Source: Lysobacterales bacterium | Lineage (GTDB): Bacteria > Pseudomonadota > Gammaproteobacteria > Xanthomonadales > Marinicellaceae | Length of the DNA: 40,742 nt | Direction of reading: 5' to 3' | NCBI GenBank assembly: GCA_026988115.1 | Contig: JALSLV010000098.1 | Span: forward strand, 1-40,742 | Shown here: piece after piece, positions 25,853 to 34,021 of the stretch | Position numbering within the stretch: position 1 is the first letter of the stretch | Layout of the letters: every line of letters begins with the position of its first letter | The notes under the pieces: model-generated | The model's input: only the letters and a program-made list of their open reading frames with translations | Database searches by the model: none | Told to the model about the DNA's origin: nothing | Translations under genes and position numbers: made by a program

Positions 25853-25889
25853 TGTTTTTCGGGTTTAAGTATAAATTAAACACCCTTTG

Positions 25890-25920
25890 TCATTCCAGCT
25901 GAGCCAAAGCAGGAATCTAG
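25890..25920 (+). repeat. REP-like hairpin
   Basis: ATTCC-A-GC and GC-A-GGAAT flank a short loop in TCATTCCAGC...GCAGGAATC. This resembles the widespread TCATTCC...GGAATC intergenic palindromes of proteobacteria. Single copy in this window. Confidence 0.5.
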
Positions 25921-26242
25921 TTACTCGATAATAATCGGGAAACTTATGCTGAAAATAATGAGCTTTAAGACAGTATCTACAACTCGTGAAGTGTTTAACG
26001 TGTATTAACGCAGCTACGCATATATAAAACGAAAAATACGTAAATTATGGCGTAATTTTAATGCTTTTATTCAGAAAATAACTGTGATACGATAAAAACC
26101 ATGAAAAACACTAATATTAAACACGAATTAACAACGATATATGGTGCTAATGCATATATATTAAGTGTTAAATCAAAATAAGGGTCTTCTAAATAATAAA
26201 ATCATCCCTCATAACTCCAAGAATGAAATCCAAGAGTATTAT

Positions 26243-26866
26243 TTAAGCACTCATCGCTTTATTGGGCAAGCTTATGCCTTTTACTACTGCTTTTCTTTTG
26301 CTGATTTGTTGATACCAACGCCATAGGTGAGGGTGTTGATTAAACTTAAAATCAATGACTTGGCAGATATGCATCCAGCCGAATGCGGATATGTCGGCTA
26401 TCGAGTAATCTTTTCCTGCAAAATAATCCTGTGTGGCTAAGTGTTTATCCATTGTGGTGAAGGCTTCATTGCTTAGTTTTTGGTAGCGTTGGATGGCGAG
26501 TTGGATTTTTTCGTCTTCAAACAGTTCGTAGTTGACTCTTTGCCCTAATAACGGTGCTAAGGTTGCGGAGTTAAACATCAACCATTGCAAGGTTTGTGTG
26601 CGAGTTTTGAGATTTTTAGAAAGGAGTTTGCCTGTTTTTTCGGCTAAATATTGCAATATGGCTGCCGATTCAAATACGGTTATTTCTGCCTCCGTGTCTT
26701 TAATGACAGGTATTCTTCCGTGTGGGCTGATTTTTAAAAAGTCTTTGGTTTTGTTGTCGCCGTTGCTGATTTTTATGTGGTTTAAGTTGTAAGGAATTTG
26801 TATTTCTTCCAGCATGATGGTTATTTTAAAGCCATTGGGTGATGCGGTGGTGTAGAGTTCAATCAT
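26243..26866 (-). CDS. Glutathione S-transferase family protein (YfcG/Ure2-like)
   Basis: This is a 207-residue cytosolic glutathione transferase. The thioredoxin-fold N-terminal domain has YTTASPNGFKITIMLEE, where the ASPNG run is typical of the nu-class YfcG/YghU/Ure2-like group. It also has GRIPVI with the cis-proline and the ESAAILQYLAEK glutathione-binding motif. The helical C-terminal domain has DYFAGKDYSIADISAFGW. The gene overlaps the end of the PLP decarboxylase gene by eight bases, so they form an operon. Substrate unknown; related enzymes show disulfide reductase or peroxidase activity. Confidence 0.92.
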   Translation of the reverse strand: MIELYTTASPNGFKITIMLEEIQIPYNLNHIKISNGDNKTKDFLKISPHGRIPVIKDTEAEITVFESAAILQYLAEKTGKLLSKNLKTRTQTLQWLMFNSATLAPLLGQRVNYELFEDEKIQLAIQRYQKLSNEAFTTMDKHLATQDYFAGKDYSIADISAFGWMHICQVIDFKFNQHPHLWRWYQQISKRKAVVKGISLPNKAMSA

Positions 26867-28277
26867 TGTTTGTGCTCTCCAATAGGTTGTTGATTAAATC
26901 ATCGATATGTTTTTGTGTGGTCATGCCATTGGTGATGCAGATGCGAATGACATATTGGTTTTCAAATTTGGTTACTGATATCCATTGTTCACCTTTTTGA
27001 ATGATTTTTTCGACGATTTGGCTTGGTGTTAGCCTTGAATTTTCAGGGGGTAAGACACAAGCAATTGCCATATCTGAGTGGTTGACTAATTGCCAGCCTT
27101 TTTGGCTGAGTTTTTTGGCTAAATAGGCAATCAAATCGATGCCGTGTTCAATATGTTGGGCATAACCGTTCCATCCGACGGTTGCCAATGACATAAACAA
27201 GGGCAAGCCGATAAATCGACGGGACCATAGCATTGAATTGACATACAAATCTTGTTCGATGTCATTGGAGGGCATGTAATCGGTCGAGACGCTAAACAGT
27301 GAGGACAATACTTTTTTATGTTGGGTGAAAAACATACCAGCACCCATGCTGGTGGCAAACCATTTGTGCGCATCTATGGTAATCGAATCGGCTGATTCAA
27401 TGCCTGCCAAGCGGTTTTTGTACTTCTCTGAAACAATTAAAGCGCCACCCCAAGCGGCATCAACATGCAACCACATTTCATGCTCATCACAAACTTTTCT
27501 ACAGGCATTAATTGGGTCAATTTTTCCGGCATTAGTTGTGCCGGCGGTGGCAACCACCATGATGGGGATATGCCCCGATTTTATATCTGTTTGTATCGTT
27601 TTTTGTAAAGCCTTTGCATCCATTTGACCTTGCCCATCGGTAGCAATTAAACGAATGGATTTTCGCCCAACTCCTGCGGTGGCAGCAATTTTCAACCACG
27701 CCAGATGGCTTTCTTTGGAAACATAAATACAGGGTTGCCCTGCAAATGAAGTCACCCCATTTTCAGCATAATCACTATTTTTATAGTGCAGCGCACAAAC
27801 AAAAGCAGTGGCATTTGCCTCAGAGCCACCGCTGGTAAAATGCCCCGTTGCAGTTGTGGGCATGCCTATGCGTGCTATCATGTGGTTTAGCACATGCGAT
27901 TCAATTTCTACTGCAACCGGAGCGTGAGACCATACGCAGTTTTGAGGATTAAATGCGTTGCAGATAATATTCGCCACTTGCGCAGGGAAGGTTGGTGCAG
28001 GATTAAACAATCCCATATAACCAGGATGGGTCATTTGCACCAAGCCGTGTTGCAGTTGATGAATCGTCCAGTTTGAAATTTCAGTTAATTCTATTGATTG
28101 GTTGAAATCAATGGCGTTAAGTTGTTGTCTAAAAGTGCTTATATCCGCATTGGGCGTCACCTTATGATTGGCTGTTTGGTTTTTTACCTTTTGTAATACA
28201 TGGTGAAGGTTTGTTAAGGTTTTGCTCTTTTCGGTGTTGTTTGGGAATAGGGCGTTAGGTGAGTTTGAGTGCTTCAT
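26859..28277 (-). CDS. PLP-dependent group II amino acid decarboxylase
   Basis: The enzyme removes the carboxyl group of an amino acid using pyridoxal phosphate. The 472-residue protein has the group II pattern: GHFTSGGSEANATAFVCAL (about 150-168), the VATAGTTNAGKIDPI run, VDAAWGGALIVSEKY, and the lysine that binds the cofactor in SITIDAHKWF. The C-terminal domain ends with RICITNGMTTQKHIDDLI. Aromatic-L-amino-acid, glutamate and diaminobutyrate decarboxylases share these motifs, so the substrate is open. It is divergent from an Lrp/AsnC gene and co-transcribed with a glutathione transferase. This suggests amino-acid-responsive control. Confidence 0.9.
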   Translation of the reverse strand: MKHSNSPNALFPNNTEKSKTLTNLHHVLQKVKNQTANHKVTPNADISTFRQQLNAIDFNQSIELTEISNWTIHQLQHGLVQMTHPGYMGLFNPAPTFPAQVANIICNAFNPQNCVWSHAPVAVEIESHVLNHMIARIGMPTTATGHFTSGGSEANATAFVCALHYKNSDYAENGVTSFAGQPCIYVSKESHLAWLKIAATAGVGRKSIRLIATDGQGQMDAKALQKTIQTDIKSGHIPIMVVATAGTTNAGKIDPINACRKVCDEHEMWLHVDAAWGGALIVSEKYKNRLAGIESADSITIDAHKWFATSMGAGMFFTQHKKVLSSLFSVSTDYMPSNDIEQDLYVNSMLWSRRFIGLPLFMSLATVGWNGYAQHIEHGIDLIAYLAKKLSQKGWQLVNHSDMAIACVLPPENSRLTPSQIVEKIIQKGEQWISVTKFENQYVIRICITNGMTTQKHIDDLINNLLESTNND

Positions 28278-28324
28278 AGTTAATGGTTATGATTAAGATG
28301 CGTTGTATTTTAAAGAATTTATCA

Positions 28325-28371
28325 GACGGTTACTACCGACAAATTGACGGTATTAACGGATAAATGACGGT
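28325..28371 (+). promoter_or_regulatory. Three phased GACGGT repeats between decarboxylase and regulator
   Basis: GACGGT occurs at 28325, 28346 and 28366, spaced 21 and 20 bases, about two helical turns each. All lie in the divergent control region 50-95 bases upstream of the decarboxylase start. This arrangement suits an oligomeric DNA-wrapping regulator such as the neighbouring Lrp/AsnC protein, which is inference. Confidence 0.5.
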
Positions 28372-28400
28372 TTATCAACATCTGCTGTTTAAATTTTAAC

Positions 28401-28424
28401 CTAGAGGTGTCCTAGAGGTATAAT
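28401..28424 (+). promoter_or_regulatory. Promoter with tandem CTAGAGGT for the Lrp/AsnC gene
   Basis: CTAGAGGT is repeated at 28401 and 28412, one helical turn apart. The second copy runs into a perfect -10 (TATAAT, 28419-28424). The regulator gene starts 27 bases after the -10. The repeats could be an autoregulatory operator. Confidence 0.5.
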
Positions 28425-28450
28425 ATCGGTTTAACAAGAAAATACATACC

Positions 28451-28879
28451 ATGCAGGTTCTAGACAAAAAAGACAGGCTGTTATTAGCAGCCTTAAAAAA
28501 GAATGCCCGAAAATCTTTGGTGGCTTTAGCCAAAGATATTGGCTTATCTCGCAGTGCTACGCATGATAGAATCATCAAGTTAGAAGCCAATGGCACGATA
28601 AAGGGTTATACCGTATTGGTCAGTGCTGAGGCTCAAGCAAGCACCAAAGCGGTTTTGCAAATTAAGTTTAAAAATGGCTACAACAATATCCATTTGCAAA
28701 AGAAAATCAGCCAAATGCACCCAGTGATTCATTCTCAATGTTTGTCGGGTGAAATAGACATGTTTGCTCATGTGGCATGCAATAATACCGATGAGCTTTC
28801 TGAATTAAGAGAGTTGATTTCATCTATTGAGGGTGTGGATACGGTTAAAACATACTTGGTTTTGAAATCGAGTTTTTAA
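28451..28879 (+). CDS. Lrp/AsnC family transcriptional regulator
   Basis: The 142-residue protein has the family start (LDKKDRLLLAALKKNARKSL), a helix-turn-helix at about residues 25-47 (ALAKDIGLSRSATHDRIIKLE), and a C-terminal RAM/ligand domain ending in GVDTVKTYLVL. This C-terminal domain starts near residue 66 (TKAVLQIKF) and includes VIHSQCLSGEIDMFAHVA. Regulators of this family respond to amino acids and bind as octamers. It is divergent from the decarboxylase-glutathione transferase operon, its likely target, with phased repeats between them. Confidence 0.93.
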   Translation: MQVLDKKDRLLLAALKKNARKSLVALAKDIGLSRSATHDRIIKLEANGTIKGYTVLVSAEAQASTKAVLQIKFKNGYNNIHLQKKISQMHPVIHSQCLSGEIDMFAHVACNNTDELSELRELISSIEGVDTVKTYLVLKSSF

Positions 28880-28966
28880 AGGTATATTAATTATTTATTC
28901 ACTGTTTGTGTAATACGCATGTATTTATGAAATAATAAGCCTTTCATCATAAAAATCAATAGCACC

Positions 28967-29743
28967 ATGAAAACAGAAAAAATACTCTTTTTATTAATAT
29001 CAATAATTTTAAGCTTTCAAGCTCTTAGCTGGGGTCAAACGGGTCATCGAGTCACTGCGGCGATTGCAGAGCACTACCTTACACCGCAAGCGCAAAAGGC
29101 GGTTAATGATTTATTGGTGAATGAGGATATGGCTGAGGCTTCCACTTATTTTGATGAAATGAAATCGAATCAAAGCGAGTTTTGGCAAAAAACCGCATCG
29201 CCTTGGCATTATGTCAATGTGCATAAGGGCAAAACCTATGAGCAAGAGGGCGCACCATCCGAAGGTGATGCAGTGACTGCGTTAAAGATGTATTCAAAGC
29301 TGATAAAAGACCCTAAAAGTAGTTTTGAAGATAAGCAACTCGCACTTAAATTTATTATTCATATTATTGGTGATTTGCATCAACCCTTTCATACAGGAGT
29401 CAGTGAAGATCATGGCGGCAACAAAATAAAGGTTAATTTTTTCTGGAAAGATTCCACTTTGCATCGGGTTTGGGATGAAGATTTGATTGACCGACAGCTT
29501 TTGTCCTACAGCGAGTGGACGGATTGGTTGTGCAAAAAGATAACCGATAAACAAATAAAACAATGGCAAACAACCGACCCTACCGTATGGATAGCTGAGG
29601 GCGTTAAGTTGCGATTAGGGCTTTATCCTGAAAAAGATAAGTTGTCGTGGAATTTTCAGTATAAAAACTTACCCATTGTTAAGCAAAGATTGGAGCAAGC
29701 AGGCGTTAGAATTTCCTTTTATTTAAATGAATTGTTTAAATGA
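28967..29743 (+). CDS. S1/P1-type nuclease, secreted
   Basis: S1/P1 nucleases are zinc enzymes that degrade RNA and single-stranded DNA. The 258-residue protein has a signal peptide (residues 1-21). Cleavage would leave the N-terminal tryptophan needed as a zinc ligand, followed by WGQTGHR. Further ligand motifs are SPWHYVNVH, FIIHIIGDLHQPFHTG, EDHGGNKIKVNFF and LHRVWDEDLID, together giving the usual three-zinc set. It should act in the periplasm or outside the cell, perhaps scavenging nucleotides or phosphate. It is a single gene with no close neighbours. Confidence 0.93.
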   Translation: MKTEKILFLLISIILSFQALSWGQTGHRVTAAIAEHYLTPQAQKAVNDLLVNEDMAEASTYFDEMKSNQSEFWQKTASPWHYVNVHKGKTYEQEGAPSEGDAVTALKMYSKLIKDPKSSFEDKQLALKFIIHIIGDLHQPFHTGVSEDHGGNKIKVNFFWKDSTLHRVWDEDLIDRQLLSYSEWTDWLCKKITDKQIKQWQTTDPTVWIAEGVKLRLGLYPEKDKLSWNFQYKNLPIVKQRLEQAGVRISFYLNELFK

Positions 29744-30154
29744 TTTTGTTATTTTTTTTAGGCTCTATGTAAAATGAAGTGGGTAAAGTATAATTATTAG
29801 CCCATGAATAGTGAAGCATTAATAGGCATGGCTCTTGGGTTAAAACTCACCATCTATTTCAGATTCAACGATGTGAATCAAGAAGAAAAGTTGCTTGACT
29901 AACATTCTTGAAATCTGCCGACTTCAGACTAGTAATAGCCTTTACAATACCTATCAGGTAGCCATTAGGGGCAGGGACTTTAGTCCCGTTGTTTAAAAGA
30001 CGGACTAAAAGTCCGAACCCCACCAACTCTTGAGCAGTGATTTTTGTAATGGTCATTCTTTTTTGATGGGTGTTGCCTATCGAAATAATGAAAAATTCAA
30101 GAATATGATTTACGTTATTATGCGGAAAATTGAAATTTTATTATCCACTGTATT
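29744..30154 (+). other. Intergenic region between nuclease and trpF-like genes
   Basis: No convincing gene is present. The notable content is the paired-hairpin element at 29957-30023. A 63-codon minus-strand frame across that element has no recognisable product and follows the palindromes, so I did not call it. Confidence 0.6.
29957..30023 (+). repeat. Paired palindromes of REP/BIME type
   Basis: Two similar hairpins face each other: GGGACT-TT-AGTCCC (29974-29987) and CGGACT-AAA-AGTCCG (30001-30015). They are enclosed by GGGG and CCCC arms and by a GGTAG on the left. This matches the layout of repetitive extragenic palindrome pairs mobilised by RAYT transposases, although no such gene is in the window. 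Confidence 0.6.
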
Positions 30155-30817
30155 TCACATAGGGCCTTCTTTAATTGCCTCAAAAAGCATAATAAGTTTG
30201 TCTTTATCCAGCTTACCATCTGTTCGCACACTGCTGCATAAATCAATGCCAAATGGTTTAACATGCTCATAAGCTTGTTTAATGTTTTGCGGTGTAATGC
30301 CTCCTGCTAAAAATAGTGGAACAGCAATTTGTTGTCGGATTTTTTTGCTTAAATCCCAATTGTGGGTTCTGCCTGTGCCACCTAACTCTTTTACTTTTAA
30401 GTTTGGATTGCCACTGTCTAATAAAATGGCATCCACATGCTGCGATACGTTAATCGCTTGTTGAACCGAATCATCATCAATAACATGAATAACTTGGACC
30501 AATTTGACGTGCGGCAAAGCTTTACGAATCTGATGATAAGCATTATCAGTTAGTTCATCAACAATTTGAATGGTTGTTGTTTGTGCTTTTTTATAATGGG
30601 CAATTATATTTGCAGCTTTAGTTTGACTAGTTAGTAAGAAAGTAGCAATTGGAGGCGGTGTTTTTTTGGCTATTTGCTGGATTAATTCATCGCTAATGAT
30701 TCCTGGCCCACTTGGCATTGCGCCAACAAGTCCTAAAGCATCAGCTCCGCACGCTATAGCCATTTGGGCTTCTTGCAGAGAACTAATGCAGCAAATTTTA
30801 ATACGTGGTTGCGCCAT
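30155..30817 (-). CDS. Phosphoribosylanthranilate isomerase-like protein
   Basis: TrpF isomerises N-(5-phosphoribosyl)anthranilate in tryptophan synthesis. The 220-residue (beta/alpha)8 protein has the N-terminal catalytic cysteine segment, written KICCISSLQEAQMAI here instead of the usual KICG. It also has GADALGLVGAMPSGPG, the aspartate in AILLDSG, GGTGRTHNWDLS and the phosphate-binding LAGGITPQNIKQA with GIDLCSSVRT. The MPSGPG loop and the KICC start differ from the common TrpF pattern. It could be a variant subfamily with an altered substrate, so I give no symbol. Its ATG overlaps the pheA stop by one base (TAATG), forming a serC-pheA-trpF-like operon. Confidence 0.8.
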   Translation of the reverse strand: MAQPRIKICCISSLQEAQMAIACGADALGLVGAMPSGPGIISDELIQQIAKKTPPPIATFLLTSQTKAANIIAHYKKAQTTTIQIVDELTDNAYHQIRKALPHVKLVQVIHVIDDDSVQQAINVSQHVDAILLDSGNPNLKVKELGGTGRTHNWDLSKKIRQQIAVPLFLAGGITPQNIKQAYEHVKPFGIDLCSSVRTDGKLDKDKLIMLFEAIKEGPM

Positions 30818-31902
30818 TAGGTCACCGATTTTGGGTATGAACCTAGCACTTTAAGCTTTGTGGTAATTCTTTCCAGCATTCTAAGTGCTTTTGCCATGTT
30901 TTCGTCGTCTTTGTGTCCATCGACATCGATAAAAAATACATAATCCCATTTGCCGCGTTTGGAGGGACGTGATTCGATGCGTTTCATGCTAACACCGCAA
31001 TCATTAAGGGGTTGCAAAATATGGAATAGGGCACCTGGCTGATCTTTTGCAGCGACTAATAATGAGGTCTTATCGTCACCACTTGGCACTAACACTTGTT
31101 TGCCGATAACGAGGAAACGTGTAGAATTATCACTGCGGTCTTCAATTTCTTGGTGTAAAACCTCTAAACCGTACATGGTTGCCGCACTTAAACCAGCAAT
31201 GGCGGCTGCATGATCAGTAAACTGAGCGCGTTTTGCTGCCTCAGCATTGGAACTAACAGGTATACATTCAGCATGAGGTATATTTTCTTTAAGCCAACCA
31301 CGGCATTGAGCCAGCGATTGACGGTGAGAAAAAACCGTGGTAATTTCGTTAACATCAACGGTTCGGCTCATCAAGTTGTGGTGAATGGGTAAGTCTAATT
31401 CTCCACATATTTTTAAAGGCGAAGATAAAAACATATCTAAAGTGTTATTAACAGCACCTTCGGTTGAATTTTCTACTGGAACCATGCCAAAATCAGCAAT
31501 ACCTGCTTCCACTTCGGCAAAGACAGAATCAATTGAAGTCACTGGCATAGCGGATACAGAATGACCAAAATATTTGTAGGTTGCCATTTCTGAAAACGTT
31601 CCTGCAGGACCAAGATAGGCAATATTAAGTGGTTTTTGCTGTGCCAAACAGGCAGACATGATTTCACGAAATAATCGCACCAAGGTTTCATCTTTAAGCG
31701 GGCCTTCATTGCGCGCTTTAACGGCACGCAGGACTTGAGCCTCGCGCTCGGGGCGATAAAAAGCACCACCTGATTTACTTTTAGCTTTGGCTTGAGCGAC
31801 CGATGAGGCAATGCCTGCACGTTCTGATATTAACTCTTGAATGGTCGCATCAATTGTGTCTATTTTGTCACGTAACTTAGATAAGTCTATTTTGTTATCC
31901 AT
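30817..31902 (-). CDS. pheA: Chorismate mutase / prephenate dehydratase (P-protein)
   Basis: This bifunctional enzyme turns chorismate to prephenate and then phenylpyruvate. The 361-residue protein has an N-terminal AroQ chorismate mutase (LRDKIDTIDATIQELI, with the YRPEREAQVL segment). A prephenate dehydratase domain begins IAYLGPAGTFSE, with VPVENSTEGAVNNTLD and the catalytic NSTRFLVIG. The C-terminal ACT domain has the phenylalanine-binding ESRPSK motif, so feedback inhibition is expected. The frame runs four codons upstream, but the ATG at 31902 overlaps the serC stop (ATGGATAA) and fits the family start. Confidence 0.96.
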   Translation of the reverse strand: MDNKIDLSKLRDKIDTIDATIQELISERAGIASSVAQAKAKSKSGGAFYRPEREAQVLRAVKARNEGPLKDETLVRLFREIMSACLAQQKPLNIAYLGPAGTFSEMATYKYFGHSVSAMPVTSIDSVFAEVEAGIADFGMVPVENSTEGAVNNTLDMFLSSPLKICGELDLPIHHNLMSRTVDVNEITTVFSHRQSLAQCRGWLKENIPHAECIPVSSNAEAAKRAQFTDHAAAIAGLSAATMYGLEVLHQEIEDRSDNSTRFLVIGKQVLVPSGDDKTSLLVAAKDQPGALFHILQPLNDCGVSMKRIESRPSKRGKWDYVFFIDVDGHKDDENMAKALRMLERITTKLKVLGSYPKSVT

Positions 31903-32992
31903 GGTCTTTCTCAAAGTCTTTCATGTATTGAATCAAAGCATCAACCCCTGCAATCGGCATAGCGTTGTATAAACTGGCACGCATACCGCCAACAGCACGA
32001 TGACCCTTTATCGCTTTGATACCGACTTTATCTGCGCCCGCAATAAAATCATCATTCAGTTTTTCATCTTTTAGTAAAAAAGTGACGTTGACTTTAGAGC
32101 GACTTTTAACTTCGACTTCATTTCGGTAAAAGTTACTGTTATCAATAAAGTCATAAAGTTTACTTGATTTGGCATTATTTCGAGTTGCAACCGCCTCAAG
32201 CCCACCGGTGTTCTTAATCCAATTTAATACCAAATTCATCACATACCATGGAAATGTTGGCGGTGTATTCCATAAAGAATCGTGTTTGGAATAAGTGCGG
32301 TAATCCAACATTAAGGGTAAGTTGTTGGGTGCTTTGAGCTGTAATTCTTTTTTGATAATAACAACAGTGATGCCTGCGATACCCAAGTTTTTTTGCGCAC
32401 TGGCGTAGATTAAATCGTATTTGGATACATCAATTGGGCGTGTCATGAGGTTAGATGTCATGTCACACAACATTGGAACACCATTGTTTTCAGGCACTTC
32501 TTGCCACTCAACCCCTTCGAGTGTTTCATTAGTGGTGTAATGAAAATAATCAAAACTATCATCCAATTGCGACATGTCGTAGTTGGGGATATGGGTGTAA
32601 ATTTCATCTTGTTTGTAAGGCACAAGTGGTCTAGCATTGCAGAATTTTTGTGCTTCTAAAATAGCAGATTTCCCCCAATGTCCGTGGACAAAATACATGG
32701 CTTTGCCTGTAAGACTGGAAAAATTCATCGGCATCATCGAATACTGCAGACGCGCACCACCTGGCGTCATCAATACATCGTAATCATCGGGAATAGATAA
32801 GATTTCACGAAGTAACTCTTCGGTTTCTTTAACTAATTTTCTAAACACAGGTCCACGGTGTGAAACTTCCATAACCGATGAACCCGTACCACGCCAGTTT
32901 GGCATGTCATCAATGATTTGTTGTTTGACAGAATCTGGTAACATGGCAGGACCAGGGGCGAAATTGTATATTTTTTTTGTGCTATTTGTCAT
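31895..32992 (-). CDS. serC: Phosphoserine aminotransferase SerC
   Basis: SerC is a PLP enzyme that makes phosphoserine, and also acts in pyridoxine synthesis. The 365-residue protein starts YNFAPGPAMLP, has the SVMEVSHRGPVF run, and GGARLQYSMMPMN for phosphate binding. The cofactor lysine is K201 in ASAQKNLGIAG. It ends with GGMRASLYNAMP. It is the first gene of the minus-strand serC-pheA-trpF-like operon and divergent from msrP. Confidence 0.96.
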   Translation of the reverse strand: MTNSTKKIYNFAPGPAMLPDSVKQQIIDDMPNWRGTGSSVMEVSHRGPVFRKLVKETEELLREILSIPDDYDVLMTPGGARLQYSMMPMNFSSLTGKAMYFVHGHWGKSAILEAQKFCNARPLVPYKQDEIYTHIPNYDMSQLDDSFDYFHYTTNETLEGVEWQEVPENNGVPMLCDMTSNLMTRPIDVSKYDLIYASAQKNLGIAGITVVIIKKELQLKAPNNLPLMLDYRTYSKHDSLWNTPPTFPWYVMNLVLNWIKNTGGLEAVATRNNAKSSKLYDFIDNSNFYRNEVEVKSRSKVNVTFLLKDEKLNDDFIAGADKVGIKAIKGHRAVGGMRASLYNAMPIAGVDALIQYMKDFEKDHG

Positions 32993-33062
32993 AATGTTAT
33001 AAATATGTGAAAACTAATTTAAAAAATTGTGTTCTAATGTACTTAATTAATAGGATAATACC

Positions 33063-34010
33063 ATGAAATTTAAAAATATCATTAAAGAGAATGAAGTTAC
33101 TGACGAAAGTTTATATAAATCACGCCGCAACTTTATTAAATCTGCTTCAATCCTAACTGCCAGCACATTAATTGGCTCAACAACAGCGAATTCTTTTGAA
33201 ATTGGTAAACACGAGAGCACCAATAAATACAATATCAAAAATGAAGCCATAACTGCCAAAAAATACGCAAGCAGCTATAATAATTTTTATGAATTTGCTA
33301 CCTCGAAAGATGCGCCAGCAGAGTTGGCACACACGCTCAAGCCAGAGCCTTGGCAAGTTGAAATAACAGGCCATTGCAAAAACACAGGAGTTTTGGATTT
33401 AGACGATATTGTTAAAAAACAAACACTTGAAGAAAGAATTTACCGTTTTAGGTGCGTAGAGGCATGGTCAATGGTGATACCGTGGCTAGGTTTTAGGCTC
33501 TCTGATTTAATCAAACAACTCGAGCCGACCTCAAAGGCTAAGTACATTTATTTTGAGACACTAAAAGACACCGAACAAATGCCAGGGCAATACCGCCAAA
33601 CCATTCCTTGGCCTTACCGTGAAGGCCTGCGTATGGATGAAGCCATGAATGAATTGAGCTTTATGGCGGTGGGCATGTACGGTGAAAAATTGCCCAACCA
33701 AAATGGTGCACCACTACGTTTAGTAGTTCCGTGGAAATATGGTTTTAAAAACATTAAATCCATTGTCAAAATTTCATTTCTTGAAAAGCAACCTGTCAAT
33801 TCATGGAATCAAATAGCTGATGATGAATACGGATTTTATGCCAATGTCAACCCTGAGGTCGATCATCCGCGGTGGTCACAAGCCAGTGAACGCAGAATCG
33901 GTGCAGGTTTTTCATTATTCAATCCTCGCATTGATACCTTGAAATTTAATGGTTATGGGGATTACGTTTCGGATATGTATAAAGGCATGGATTTGCGGAA
34001 ATATTTTTAA
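33063..34010 (+). CDS. msrP: Protein-methionine-sulfoxide reductase catalytic subunit MsrP (YedY)
   Basis: MsrP is a periplasmic molybdopterin enzyme that repairs oxidised methionine in envelope proteins. The 315-residue precursor carries a perfect twin-arginine motif (SRRNFIK, residues 20-26) before a hydrophobic stretch, then the molybdenum ligand cysteine C131 in FRCVEAWSMVIPW. The C-terminal NVNPEVDHPRWSQASERRIG is typical. The usual partner gene for the haem membrane subunit MsrQ is not adjacent; the next gene is a YafK-like protein instead. MsrQ may be encoded elsewhere. Confidence 0.94.
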   Translation: MKFKNIIKENEVTDESLYKSRRNFIKSASILTASTLIGSTTANSFEIGKHESTNKYNIKNEAITAKKYASSYNNFYEFATSKDAPAELAHTLKPEPWQVEITGHCKNTGVLDLDDIVKKQTLEERIYRFRCVEAWSMVIPWLGFRLSDLIKQLEPTSKAKYIYFETLKDTEQMPGQYRQTIPWPYREGLRMDEAMNELSFMAVGMYGEKLPNQNGAPLRLVVPWKYGFKNIKSIVKISFLEKQPVNSWNQIADDEYGFYANVNPEVDHPRWSQASERRIGAGFSLFNPRIDTLKFNGYGDYVSDMYKGMDLRKYF

Positions 34011-34021
34011 AGACAGTTAAT

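Larger units (their letters stand above)
25674..26242 (+). other. Long intergenic region
   Basis: Nothing that I would call a gene is present. It contains the second dispersed-repeat copy (25809-25852) and a REP-like hairpin (25890-25920). A short AT-rich stretch near 26036-26060 has TACGTAA and GGCGTAATT repeats. A 26-codon frame at 26101-26181 has no ribosome site or recognisable product. Confidence 0.6.

Noticed and set aside
26101-26181. 26-codon plus-strand frame before the glutathione transferase gene
   Set aside because: No ribosome site, no family, and short enough to occur by chance in AT-rich DNA.
29865-30056. 63-codon minus-strand frame
   Set aside because: It runs through the paired palindromes, has no recognisable product, and its sequence is explained by the repeat element.
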